DNA from: UBA11606 sp965243715
GTDB taxonomy: Bacteria > Actinomycetota > Acidimicrobiia > Acidimicrobiales > Aldehydirespiratoraceae
DNA length: 64,000 nucleotides
NCBI GenBank assembly: GCA_965243715.1
Contig: CBDEVU010000007.1
Coordinates: 186,001 to 250,000, forward strand
Direction of reading: 5' to 3'
Positions 34,991-43,637 of the stretch are shown one piece after another (positions within the stretch are counted from its first letter, which is position 1; every line of letters starts with the position of its first letter). The notes beneath the pieces were generated by a model. The model saw only the letters and a list, made by a program, of their open reading frames with translations. It ran no database searches and had not been told where the DNA came from. Made by a program: the position numbers and the translations under genes.

Positions 34991-36607
34991 TCACAGAATA
35001 TCGCCCGCGCGGATGATAGCAACCCCTTTTTCGCCGATCATAATGGATGGAGCCTGAGTATTGCCGCTGATCAACTTCGGCATCACCGAAGCATCAACCA
35101 CCCTCAAGCCATTTAGCCCGCGAACTCTAAGACGAGGGTCGACAACTGCGGTCTCTCCGGTACCCATCGAACACGATCCGACGGGATGATAATCCGTTTT
35201 TGACCACTTTCTGATGTAGTTTCTCACCTCCTCGTCGCTGTCAACGCCCAACCCAGGCATGAACTCGTGCTTGATGAAGGGCGCGAACGCTTCGGACTGC
35301 AACAACCGTCGACCCCAGCGAAAGCCCTCTATCGAAACCTTCCAGTCGTGGCCGTCGACGTCGCCGCAAAAGTTTGGGTCGATGACAGGAGGATCGGCAG
35401 GGTCAGGGGAACGAAGCGTGACCGCGCCAATGCTGCGGGGGCGAAGGTTGCACGTATTTATAGTGACGCCATGACCCTTCTGTCGTTTTCGACCATGATC
35501 GATGACGTAGGCAGGTAAGCAGTGGATCTGAATGTCAGGTGACTCAAGACCACCACCGCTGCGGACAAAAGCCCCCGCCTCGGCGACACACGCGGTCATT
35601 GGACCGGTCCGGTAGAGCAGATACTGGATCAGGTGACGGAGGGCTCGATCCGGACGGTCTTCTTGGTTATAAGAGACTGGTTCGGTCTCGGCCGTCAAGT
35701 ATACGTCCATATGGTCTTGAAGATTCTGACCCACCCCGGGCAGGTCGTGGACGACGGGAATACCCACGTCAGTAAGGTGCCCCCCGGGGCCAATACCAGA
35801 CAAAAGAAGAAGGCGGGGGGTGTTGATCGCCCCCGCGCTCAACACCACTTCGGCCTCGGCCTCCGCTCGTTTTAAGTGGCGTCCATGCTGATATTCGACG
35901 CCGACCGCACGACCGTTAGCGACGATGACCTTAGTCGTGCGGGCTTTGGTAGCCACCGTTAGGTTACGTCGGTGCATAACGGGCTTTAGGAAGGCGGTAG
36001 CTGCGCTCTCTCGCCGCGCGTCGCGTTGAGTGACGTCATAGAAGGTCACTCCGTCTTGTTGAGCCCCGTTCACATCGGGGTTGAAATCCAATCCAAGTTC
36101 CTGGCCAGCGCGGACGAAGGCCTTGGTCAACGGATTGTGTTGAACTTGCTGGGTGACGCTCATGTCACCCCCTACACCATGAAACTCGTTATTGAGTCGA
36201 CTGTTGTCCTCGGATTTCCGGAAATACGGAAGAACCCCCTCGTAACCCCAACCCGGGTTACCTCGCCGTTCCCACTCGTCGTAGTCGCTTCGATTACCTC
36301 GGATATAGATCATGGCGTTAATCGAGGTCGAACCACCCAGCGTCCGTCCCTGAGGATACCACATCTCCCTGTTGTTCATCTGAGCCTGAGGAGCGGTAGA
36401 AAACCCCCAGTTGACCTTCTGTGAGGTCAGCTTTGTAAAACCCACCGGAATGTGAATAAGCGGGCTGCGATCCCGTCCTCCTGCCTCGATCAAGAGTACA
36501 TTATTGGAAGGGTCTTCGCTGAGTCGGTTGGCGACCACGCAGCCAGCGGCGCCTGCGCCAACAACCACGTAGGTATAGCGACCGGCAACGATTTCGGCCT
36601 TGCTCAT
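34991..36607 (-). CDS. GMC-family FAD oxidoreductase (choline-dehydrogenase-like)
   Basis: A 538-residue flavoprotein of the glucose-methanol-choline family. FAD-binding start YTYVVVGAGAAGCVVANRLS, GMC signature 1 PQGRTLGGSTSINAMIYIRG, signature 2 GAINTPRLLLLSGIGP, and the C-terminal active-site region WSKTDYHPVGSCSMG with the catalytic His and GNTQAPSIMIGEKG. It oxidises an alcohol; whether choline or a sugar alcohol is not clear. The ATG at 36607 is preferred because the upstream extension is not FAD-domain-like. It is divergent from a second GMC gene. Confidence 0.9.
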   Translation of the reverse strand: MSKAEIVAGRYTYVVVGAGAAGCVVANRLSEDPSNNVLLIEAGGRDRSPLIHIPVGFTKLTSQKVNWGFSTAPQAQMNNREMWYPQGRTLGGSTSINAMIYIRGNRSDYDEWERRGNPGWGYEGVLPYFRKSEDNSRLNNEFHGVGGDMSVTQQVQHNPLTKAFVRAGQELGLDFNPDVNGAQQDGVTFYDVTQRDARRESAATAFLKPVMHRRNLTVATKARTTKVIVANGRAVGVEYQHGRHLKRAEAEAEVVLSAGAINTPRLLLLSGIGPGGHLTDVGIPVVHDLPGVGQNLQDHMDVYLTAETEPVSYNQEDRPDRALRHLIQYLLYRTGPMTACVAEAGAFVRSGGGLESPDIQIHCLPAYVIDHGRKRQKGHGVTINTCNLRPRSIGAVTLRSPDPADPPVIDPNFCGDVDGHDWKVSIEGFRWGRRLLQSEAFAPFIKHEFMPGLGVDSDEEVRNYIRKWSKTDYHPVGSCSMGTGETAVVDPRLRVRGLNGLRVVDASVMPKLISGNTQAPSIMIGEKGVAIIRAGDIL

Positions 36608-36662
36608 CGGCTCAGATTCTGTACAATAGTCACAGAGCAATTTATACCACAGAAAGCAGCCG

Positions 36663-38174
36663 TTGATCACCCAAAATGCTGATGTCGTGATCGTAGGAAC
36701 CGGAATGGGCGGGAGCACCGCCGCTCTTGCGCTGGCCACGACTGGCGCATCCGTTCTCATGCTCGAACGGGGAACTTTCCTCCCTGTGGAGCCGCAAAAC
36801 TGGTCACCGATAGCCAACTACACCGATCACCGTTACAAAAATGCCGAGAAGTGGCATACCCCTACCGGTGAAACCTTTAGCCCTGGCGTCCACTACTACG
36901 TAGGCGGTAACACCAAGGTCTTCGGTGCGGCTTTGCCGCGTTGGCGTGCCCATGACTTCGACGAGACCGTACACATCGGCGGCATCTCGCCAGCGTGGCC
37001 AATCTGCTACGCCGAACTCGAGCCGTTCTACGCTCAGGCTGAGGAGATTTACCGAGTCCGCGCCTTAGACGGCGAGGATCCTACCGACCCGCCGCGCCGC
37101 TCTCCATTCCCCTATCCCGCGGTACCGCACGAACCAACTATCCAACAACTTTCCGACGACATCGCGGCACAAGGACTTCATCCAACCCATCTCCCGCTCG
37201 GTATCGATTTGCGTCCGCAGGGCCTCTGCATCCGGTGCGGAACCTGTGACGGATATCCCTGCCAGGTGGGAGCAAAAAGTGACGCCGAAATCTGCGCCGT
37301 GCGACCCGCTCTCGAATCGGCGAACGTTGAACTCTGGACTGGGGCCTACGTGGAGCGGCTTCAGATTGGCTCCGGCGGTCGGCGCGTCACGGCGGTAGTT
37401 GGCAGTCGCAACGGTGAACCATTCTCCGTTCGCGCCCACCACGTCGTGGTGGCATGCGGCGCGGCGAACTCCGCCGCACTGTTACTGCGATCCGACTCGA
37501 GCGATCATCGCCGTGGTCTTGGCAACGACCACGACCAAGTCGGCCGCAACTACATGGTCCACAACAACACGGTCATGGCGGCTCTCTGCCCGTACCGCAA
37601 AAATCCCACCGTATTCCAAAAGACGCTGGCGGTAAACGACTTCTACCTCCCCCGCAACCGAGCTAGCTCGTATCCGCTCGGCAACCTGCAACTCATCGGC
37701 AAAATGCACGAAGGCACCCTCCGAGGCGCCCGACCCCGACTCCCGCTGTTCTTGCGAAACTTCATTACGGCCCGCTCCGTCGAGTGGTGGGTCATGTCCG
37801 AGGACTTACCAGATGCCAACAACCGCGTCTCGCTATCTCCTGCGGGCGGTATCCAGGTTCGGTGGCACGCCACTAACACGCAGGCCCATGACCTGCTGCT
37901 TCGCCAAGCTAAGAAGATGATGCGCAAAGCTGGCTATCCCCTCATCGCTACCCAAACCATGGGCATCGAGACCAACTCGCACCAATGTGGGACACTGCGC
38001 ATGGGCACCGATCGGCACACCTCCGTCGTAGATCCCGATCAGCGGATTCACGGTATCGAAAACGTTCTAGTGGCCGACTCGTCGGTATTTCCCTCCTCGT
38101 CGGCATCCAACCCCGCCCTCACCATCGCCGCTCTCTCGTTACGCGCCATAGACCGGCTTACCAAAGGGTGGTAA
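36663..38174 (+). CDS. GMC-like FAD oxidoreductase with Cys-rich insert
   Basis: A 503-residue flavoprotein starting at TTG 36663 (ITQNADVVIVGTGMGGSTAA); later in-frame starts would cut the FAD-binding strand. It has a GGNTKVFGAALPRW signature, a Cys-rich segment LCIRCGTCDGYPCQVGAKSD (about residues 191-210), VVVACGAANSAALLLRS, and the C-terminal HQCGTLRMG. This is the subgroup often annotated as glucose-dehydrogenase or choline-dehydrogenase-like. The cysteines may be structural or bind a cofactor. Substrate unknown. It is 55 bp from the first GMC gene and divergently transcribed. Confidence 0.85.
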   Translation: MITQNADVVIVGTGMGGSTAALALATTGASVLMLERGTFLPVEPQNWSPIANYTDHRYKNAEKWHTPTGETFSPGVHYYVGGNTKVFGAALPRWRAHDFDETVHIGGISPAWPICYAELEPFYAQAEEIYRVRALDGEDPTDPPRRSPFPYPAVPHEPTIQQLSDDIAAQGLHPTHLPLGIDLRPQGLCIRCGTCDGYPCQVGAKSDAEICAVRPALESANVELWTGAYVERLQIGSGGRRVTAVVGSRNGEPFSVRAHHVVVACGAANSAALLLRSDSSDHRRGLGNDHDQVGRNYMVHNNTVMAALCPYRKNPTVFQKTLAVNDFYLPRNRASSYPLGNLQLIGKMHEGTLRGARPRLPLFLRNFITARSVEWWVMSEDLPDANNRVSLSPAGGIQVRWHATNTQAHDLLLRQAKKMMRKAGYPLIATQTMGIETNSHQCGTLRMGTDRHTSVVDPDQRIHGIENVLVADSSVFPSSSASNPALTIAALSLRAIDRLTKGW

Positions 38175-38216
38175 CCGTTCAATGGGTTACCATGCTACAC
38201 GGCAGTCGCCTACCGC

Positions 38217-39053
38217 TCACTTTACTGATCCGGCCACTAGTCCACGAACAAAGTACTTACCGAGCACAACGTACACCAGCGCGGTCGGGGCGGCGGCGAT
38301 CAAGGCCCCCGCCATCACTACATTCCACTGGATTGACAGACTTCCCGATAGATTATTTAGGGCCACCGTGATGGGTTGCTTAGAGGGATCAGGAATCACG
38401 GTGATGCCGAATATGAAATCATTCCAAATATTGGTGAACTGAAATATTCCGGCCACCACAAACCCAGGTAACGACAACGGCAGCATCAGACGGGTGAATA
38501 TCTGGGTTGTTGTTGCCCCATCGACCTGGGCCGCCTCTAGGATCTCATCGGGTATCTGGGCGTAGTAGTTCCGAAAGATCAACATCGTGATAGGGATGCC
38601 GTAGATGACGTGGACCATAATCAGCCCCGTATGTGTGCCGTAGAGGTTGAAGTACTGCAGGAAGCGGACGATGGGGATCAGAACGACCTGGTACGGAATG
38701 AACATTCCGAGGAGTAATGCGGCAAAAATGCTGTTACTGCCGCGAAAGGGCAACTTCGCGAACACGAAGCCGTTAAGGGCACCAATAATCGACGACAGTA
38801 CCACCGCCGGGATGACGATGATCAGACTGTTCTTGAAGTTCGAACCAACTTCATCCCACGCTTCGCGCAGACCGCCAAAACTCACTGACTCTGGTAGTTG
38901 CCACATGTAAAGGGCGTCGGCTTGGTTGGGCGGTTTCAGGCTCGCCATGACCATGACGTATACAGGTATGAGGAAAATTATGGCAAGTATTGTTAGGGCC
39001 ATGAGTCCCGGAAGTCGCGTCTTGCTGTACGCGGCCGGTTCCGTTGCGCTCAC
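38217..39053 (-). CDS. Sugar ABC permease, MalG-type
   Basis: A 278-residue inner-membrane permease with six hydrophobic segments and the EAA loop EILEAAQVDGATTTQIFTRL followed by LPLSLPG, which contacts the ATPase. The GTG start at 39053 overlaps the stop of the MalF-type gene (GTGA). No ATPase is encoded nearby; such systems often share an MsiK-like ATPase encoded elsewhere. Third gene of the binding protein-permease-permease set. Confidence 0.9.
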   Translation of the reverse strand: MSATEPAAYSKTRLPGLMALTILAIIFLIPVYVMVMASLKPPNQADALYMWQLPESVSFGGLREAWDEVGSNFKNSLIIVIPAVVLSSIIGALNGFVFAKLPFRGSNSIFAALLLGMFIPYQVVLIPIVRFLQYFNLYGTHTGLIMVHVIYGIPITMLIFRNYYAQIPDEILEAAQVDGATTTQIFTRLMLPLSLPGFVVAGIFQFTNIWNDFIFGITVIPDPSKQPITVALNNLSGSLSIQWNVVMAGALIAAAPTALVYVVLGKYFVRGLVAGSVK

Positions 39054-40072
39054 GCTTTCGATCCTAGGTAAGTCCGGTACAGGTACGGGACTATCACGAT
39101 GGCGACGAGCAGTAACATGACCATTGATGCGGCCGCCCCCGTATTGAACCTGAGCGAGCGAAAGGTCTGTTCGAAAACGTAGATGCCCGGCACGTCGGTA
39201 GCGAACCCCGGTCCCCGCCCCGACATCGCAACTACTAAGTCGAAACTCTTGAGACTCACATGACCCAGAATCACTAGCACCGTCACCAACATGGGGCCAA
39301 GATGAGGTAAAGCTATGTACCGGTAGTATTGGTGGCTCTTGGCCCCGTCCAACGCCGCGGCCTCCGACAGTTCTTCGGGGATAGTCGCTAGACCGGCGAG
39401 GAAGATTGCCATAGCAAACCCGGCCAGTTGCCATGATGCCGCGATGACTACCGGGATTAGCGCCAACGGGATCCCGAGTTGAGTGTTAATGAACGGACCG
39501 CCCGGAACAATTGCCTCCAACGCCGCCGAGAGGTCTCCAACCACCGTAGGGTCAGTGATCCAACCAGGGCGGGCATCGATTCCTATTACCTCGAGAATGC
39601 GGTTAGCGCCCGTAGAAGGTGTAAATATCCACCGCCACACTACGCCCGTGATGATGAACGACAGTGAGTACGGAAATAAGAAGACCCCTCGAAAGAACCC
39701 CCTGGAACGCAAGGTATTGTGGACTAATACCGCTAGGACGAATCCGAGCACTACGGCGAGGCCCAAGAAAAGCACGGTGAATACCGTGATATTTCGCAGG
39801 TCGGCCTGAAAGCGCGGCGACCTGAGCATGTCGGCATAGGTTTCGAGCAGTGGATCATGGGGTTGGAGATTGATGGTTAATCCCTCCCACTGAGAGACAG
39901 AAACCGTTGCGGTATAGGCGATGAAACCGTAAATAAATAGGCCCAGCACCACCAAAGTTGGGACCGTCACCGCAAACCTGAAGCCGTTACGGGCCCAGAA
40001 TCCATTCCGACGGGGTCTGACCATCGTTTCGCGTGAGATCCCTAGGGATTTGGCGGAGGTTGCGGTTGCCAT
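39050..40072 (-). CDS. Sugar ABC permease, MalF-type
   Basis: A 340-residue permease with six or seven membrane segments. It has a long periplasmic loop between the first two segments and the EAA loop ELSEAAALDGAKSHQYYRYI followed by LPHLGPM. The ATG at 40072 has GAGGAG eight bases upstream. It works with the MalG-type permease and the upstream binding lipoprotein. Confidence 0.9.
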   Translation of the reverse strand: MATATSAKSLGISRETMVRPRRNGFWARNGFRFAVTVPTLVVLGLFIYGFIAYTATVSVSQWEGLTINLQPHDPLLETYADMLRSPRFQADLRNITVFTVLFLGLAVVLGFVLAVLVHNTLRSRGFFRGVFLFPYSLSFIITGVVWRWIFTPSTGANRILEVIGIDARPGWITDPTVVGDLSAALEAIVPGGPFINTQLGIPLALIPVVIAASWQLAGFAMAIFLAGLATIPEELSEAAALDGAKSHQYYRYIALPHLGPMLVTVLVILGHVSLKSFDLVVAMSGRGPGFATDVPGIYVFEQTFRSLRFNTGAAASMVMLLLVAIVIVPYLYRTYLGSKA

Positions 40073-40156
40073 CGGGTTACTCCTCGTGGCCGCTACTGCC
40101 CGAACCGGCCTCGGCTGATCCTCGTGAGGGGCCGAGGCCGGGGGTGACAAGTCGTG

Positions 40157-41497
40157 CTAGCCTTGGGCTAGAGCGCTAATGAACGCATCAACATTCTGGT
40201 CTTGCGCGAAAACGGTCACCGCCTCCGACATCGCCGTCTGAAAGCCAGGTTCGCCGTGATGAACGATCGACAAGGCGGTGGCGTCACTTCCCAGCGCCAT
40301 CGCCGCGCCCTGCTGATAGCGAGGCAACGACGACACGTCGACGTCAGTACGTACCGGACTTGAACCCTTGGCCAGGTTAAACGCCAACTGTGTTTCCGGC
40401 TGTCCCATCTCTGCCAGCCAAACCTTGACTAGCTCCCAGTTCGGCGTGTCCTTGGCCACCACGAATGCGTCGACCACCAGCATGAAGATGCCGTCGGTGC
40501 CGGGATGATTGACGTAACCAAACCCCTCGTTGTCAACCGCGCCGGAGTTGACTAGTTCACCGTAGGCCCAGTCCCCCATGCTGTTGAAGGCGCAACCATC
40601 GTCGGCCAACCGCAGAATTGCCTGATCCCATGTCAATGCGCTGGCGTCTGGATCAACGAAGGCCAATATGGCGGCGAAGTGTTCGGCAGCTTGGCGGACC
40701 TCTGGGTCGTCCCAGGAACGAGCACCGTCTCGAAGATCGGCCCACCCATCGGCTCCAACGAAACCTAACAGCGCGTTCTCAAAGAGTTCGTCGACCGCGA
40801 AGGCTTGGTTGGCGCCCAAGCAAAGCGGGATGATCCCTGCCGCGTCGAGGGTGGCCAGATCGTCAATAAACTGCTGGGCGCTGTAGTCGCCCTCCGGGGC
40901 GGCCACGCCCGCCTGTTCCAGCAAGGCCACGTTGTACCAGAGGTTGTTGCCCCGATGAGCGCCGGTCGCGACGGCATAGATCTCACCGTCGGAGGTCAAA
41001 GACTCGATCAAGCCCGCGGGCATTACGTCCCGAAACCCGTTCTCGTCGTAAACTTCGGTCACTGGGCGGACGACATCGGCTTCCAAGTACGGCGTCAAAC
41101 GCCCACCGGGACCAGATTGCCAAGTATCGGGAAGGTCATTGCCCTGAATCCTCGTCGCCAACACCGCTTGAGCGTTGGCCCCGCCGCCGCCGGCAACAGC
41201 TCCGTTGAGAATGTCCGCGTCCGGAGCACCGGACTGAAACGCCGAGATCAGCGACTGAAGCGCGGTGTCTTCGGAACCCGACGTCCACCAGCTAAAGATC
41301 TCCAGTTCACCGGTCAACCCATCGCCGGTGGCAGCTTCGTCAGGGGCGTCGGCTCCCTCGGCCGGTTCAGCGACGGAACCGTCAGCGTCGTCGTCATCGC
41401 CACACGCGGCGGCGATCAAGGAAAAGGCCGCCAATACGGCCAGTAGTCGGCCCATTGAGAGCCATCTTTTATTTGAATATTTTGAAGAACCAGTCAT
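40157..41497 (-). CDS. Sugar-binding ABC lipoprotein (family 1)
   Basis: A 446-residue extracytoplasmic solute-binding protein. The signal peptide ends SLIAAACGDDDDADG, so the Cys near residue 33 is lipidated, and an acidic linker follows. The mature part begins LEIFSWWTSGSEDTALQSLI and contains GNDLPDTWQSGPGGRL and NSMGDWAYGELVNSG, typical of oligosaccharide binders. The ATG at 41497 follows GAGGAGG. The 16-bp tandem repeats lie just upstream in its leader. The ligand is likely an oligosaccharide handled by the adjacent GH88 enzyme. Confidence 0.88.
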   Translation of the reverse strand: MTGSSKYSNKRWLSMGRLLAVLAAFSLIAAACGDDDDADGSVAEPAEGADAPDEAATGDGLTGELEIFSWWTSGSEDTALQSLISAFQSGAPDADILNGAVAGGGGANAQAVLATRIQGNDLPDTWQSGPGGRLTPYLEADVVRPVTEVYDENGFRDVMPAGLIESLTSDGEIYAVATGAHRGNNLWYNVALLEQAGVAAPEGDYSAQQFIDDLATLDAAGIIPLCLGANQAFAVDELFENALLGFVGADGWADLRDGARSWDDPEVRQAAEHFAAILAFVDPDASALTWDQAILRLADDGCAFNSMGDWAYGELVNSGAVDNEGFGYVNHPGTDGIFMLVVDAFVVAKDTPNWELVKVWLAEMGQPETQLAFNLAKGSSPVRTDVDVSSLPRYQQGAAMALGSDATALSIVHHGEPGFQTAMSEAVTVFAQDQNVDAFISALAQG

Positions 41498-41518
41498 TGC
41501 TAGTTTCCTCCTCATTAG

Positions 41519-41582
41519 TTGTTCATTGCGGTGTTTGTTCATTGCATTGTTTGTTCATTGCATTTGTTGTTGATTGCCCTTG
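41519..41582. repeat. Four 16-bp tandem repeats
   Basis: Units start at 41519, 41535, 41551 and 41567. Three share TTGTTCATTGC exactly and the fourth is TTGTTGATTGC; the other five bases of each unit vary. They fill the gap between the GH88 stop and the binding-protein gene, so they are part of its leader or an internal control region. Confidence 0.85.
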
Positions 41583-41586
41583 GGCG

Positions 41587-42729
41587 CTAGCTCTCGGTCG
41601 ATACCCACCTCCCCCCTAGGCACTTGTCCAGCGCTTCGACAAAGAAGTACTCGCCCCACATCACGCTCTCGTCCACGCCCAAGCCCAACCGTTCGTGGTA
41701 GGAGCCGTGCTTCAAGATTCCCTCCCACTGCGGGTCATCGGAGGCCAAGAAATCGCTGCTACAGAGGCGACGGATTATCCCGAACGCGTAGTCCCGATAA
41801 CGACACGCGATCGGCGCGTCGTCAGAGAGTGCAGCCAACTGCAGCAAGCCGCTGGCGGTGATCGCGGCAGCAGAGGATTCAGTTTTGACGATCGGGTGGG
41901 GCTCATCCCAGTCGTTAGGCGGAACGTTTACATCCCCCGTCCGCTCGATGAAGTAATCCGCGGCGGCCTGGGCAGTCTCGAGATACTCCGGCACGCCGGT
42001 GAAGGCATACATCGTGCCAAAGCCGTACAGCGCCCACGCCTGGCCCCGGGCCCAACTCGAATCCGACCGCCAACCCTGCTGCGTGCTCTGGCGGAGGAAC
42101 TCGCCGCTGGCGGGGTCGAAGATTCCTTCGTGGGCGGTACTCCCGTCACCTCGTAGGAGATGACGGCGGGTATTCATGCAGTGTCGTTCGACGATGGCGG
42201 CCAACTCGCCGTCGCCGTCGCGTTCGGCGGCGTACTGAATGATGCCGACGTTCATCATGATGTCGATAAACGTCGAATCCGGCGCAAGGAACGAACGCAA
42301 GAAACCCGCTCGCTCGTCGAACCGTAGCGCCATAGTCCGACCCGCCTGCACGACGACCTCGTCGACTTTGACGTCGCCGCTCAGCCGAAACCACCTCCGC
42401 CAAGTCGGCCAGAACGTGAACCCGAGGTCGTGTACGTTACGGTCAAACTCACGGCCCCGCAGCGCTTCGGAGTACTCCACGGCACTATCTCGCCAACGCG
42501 ACTCTTGGGTTTGTTCGGCGAAAATCCAAAGCTGCCCGCCCAGAAATCCCTCACACCAATTAGTCCAAGCAGGCGAAGTGTGATTCCACCGACCGTTCTG
42601 GGTGACGAGCGGAAAGAGCCCCGGGTGCTTCTTGATAAGAGCGCCAACCTTCAACTGTGCCACACAAAGAGCCGTTTGGGCGTCGGCGGTCACCTCGGCG
42701 GGCACACGGAAAAGTTCGTTCGTCGTCAT
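41587..42729 (-). CDS. GH88-family unsaturated glucuronyl hydrolase
   Basis: A 380-residue alpha/alpha-barrel hydrolase that removes 4,5-unsaturated uronic acid from oligosaccharides made by polysaccharide lyases. It has WTNWCEGFLGGQLWIFAEQT, NVHDLGFTFWPTW with the first catalytic-site Asp, FIDIMMNVGIIQYAA with the second, and STQQGWRSDSSWARGQAWAL. No secretion signal is seen, so it acts in the cytoplasm after import. Its ATG overlaps the hydratase stop (ATGA). Together with the ABC importer, sugar kinase and aldolase it outlines an unsaturated-uronate route. Confidence 0.88.
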   Translation of the reverse strand: MTTNELFRVPAEVTADAQTALCVAQLKVGALIKKHPGLFPLVTQNGRWNHTSPAWTNWCEGFLGGQLWIFAEQTQESRWRDSAVEYSEALRGREFDRNVHDLGFTFWPTWRRWFRLSGDVKVDEVVVQAGRTMALRFDERAGFLRSFLAPDSTFIDIMMNVGIIQYAAERDGDGELAAIVERHCMNTRRHLLRGDGSTAHEGIFDPASGEFLRQSTQQGWRSDSSWARGQAWALYGFGTMYAFTGVPEYLETAQAAADYFIERTGDVNVPPNDWDEPHPIVKTESSAAAITASGLLQLAALSDDAPIACRYRDYAFGIIRRLCSSDFLASDDPQWEGILKHGSYHERLGLGVDESVMWGEYFFVEALDKCLGGRWVSTES

Positions 42730-43502
42730 CGGGCGGTGAACCTCGGAGGCCGTTTCTCAACGAAGGCTGCCATTGCCTCGGCTAAGTCTTTGGTAGTGGA
42801 CAGCAACGATCCGGCGAGCATCTCCAAGGCCTGCGATGCCGACAGTTCCTGGTCAAGGGCGCCCAGCACGACCTTCGCTACTTCCTGGGCTAACGGTGCC
42901 GGGGTGGTGAGATCGTGGACGTAGCGAGCGACCAACTCGGCAAAATCGAGGGGTTGGGCTACTTCGTTGACTAGACCCCAACTCGCCGCGGTGGTCGCGT
43001 CGAGGGGGCGCCCAGTCAGGATCAGTTGGCGCGCTCGAACCGAGCCGATGGCATTGATCAAACGAGCGGTGCCACCCCAGCCGGGGACGGTACCTACGCT
43101 GACCTCCGGGTGGCCGAAGGTGGCCGCCGGTGTCGCCAGGCGGATGTCGCAGGCCAAGGCCAACTCCAATCCTCCCCCCAGCGCGGGGCCGTCGACGACA
43201 GCCAGGGTCGGCCGAGAGAAGGTAGCCAGCCGGGCGAACGTACGATGACCTGCCTCGACCCAAATTCGGCGCATCGACTCGCGTGTCTGCTGGGCGAACA
43301 AGGTCAGGTCGGCACCGACGCTGAACGCTCTCCCCCGGCCTGCCACGATGAGCACACCGACGTCATCGCGGCTTTCGAGATCACCGACCAGGTGCTCGAT
43401 GTCGGCCAGCATTCCCGGGGTCAGGGCATTGAGTTTCTCATCGCGCTGGAGTTCTAATCGGGCCACGCCGTCGACCACCTCGCAGCTCACGTAGTCGCTC
43501 AT
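42726..43502 (-). CDS. Enoyl-CoA hydratase/isomerase family
   Basis: A 258-residue crotonase-fold protein. It has VLIVAGRGRAFSVGADLTLF (oxyanion-hole strand) and AVVDGPALGGGLELALACDI, with Glu-containing HPEVSVGTVPGWGGTARLIN. Activity could be hydration, isomerisation or related CoA chemistry. It is the first gene of the unit that continues with GH88 and the sugar importer, under a LacI-type operator pair, which is unusual for a fatty-acid enzyme. The leader carries 15-bp repeats. Confidence 0.85.
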   Translation of the reverse strand: MSDYVSCEVVDGVARLELQRDEKLNALTPGMLADIEHLVGDLESRDDVGVLIVAGRGRAFSVGADLTLFAQQTRESMRRIWVEAGHRTFARLATFSRPTLAVVDGPALGGGLELALACDIRLATPAATFGHPEVSVGTVPGWGGTARLINAIGSVRARQLILTGRPLDATTAASWGLVNEVAQPLDFAELVARYVHDLTTPAPLAQEVAKVVLGALDQELSASQALEMLAGSLLSTTKDLAEAMAAFVEKRPPRFTAR

Positions 43503-43516
43503 GAGATCAACCCGCG

Positions 43517-43576
43517 TTGGATAACCCAGTATTGGATAACCCAGTATTGGATTACCCAGTGTCGGATTACCGTGTC
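43517..43576. repeat. 15-bp tandem repeats with operator half-sites
   Basis: Units start at 43517, 43532, 43547 and 43562: TTGGATAACCCAGTA twice, TTGGATTACCCAGTG, and a decayed TCGGATTACCGTGTC. Each opens with TTGGAT or TCGGAT, the half-site of the palindromic operator. The next position in the 15-bp register (43577) is a full operator. The array lies between that operator and the hydratase start, in its transcribed leader. Confidence 0.85.
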
Positions 43577-43590
43577 TTGGATCGATCTAA
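43577..43590. promoter_or_regulatory. LacI-type operator O1 (hydratase unit)
   Basis: TTGGATCGATCTAA, one change from the perfect palindrome TTGGATCGATCCAA. On the minus strand it overlaps the likely -10 (TTAGAT, 43590-43585) of the hydratase-GH88-importer unit. Confidence 0.75.
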
Positions 43591-43599
43591 AGTGAGGGC

Positions 43600-43613
43600 C
43601 TGGATCGATCCAA
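43600..43613. promoter_or_regulatory. LacI-type operator O2 (hydratase unit)
   Basis: CTGGATCGATCCAA, one change from the palindrome. On the minus strand it overlaps a -35-like TTGGAT (43613-43608), spaced 17 bp from the -10. Its centre is 23 bp from that of O1, about two helical turns. Confidence 0.75.
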
Positions 43614-43637
43614 ATCATGACCCGAAAGATGTGGCGC

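Noticed and set aside
41519..41582. Possible CRISPR-like repeats (also 43517-43576 and 49601-49660)
   Set aside because: Units are 15-16 bp, directly adjacent with no spacers, and no cas genes are present.
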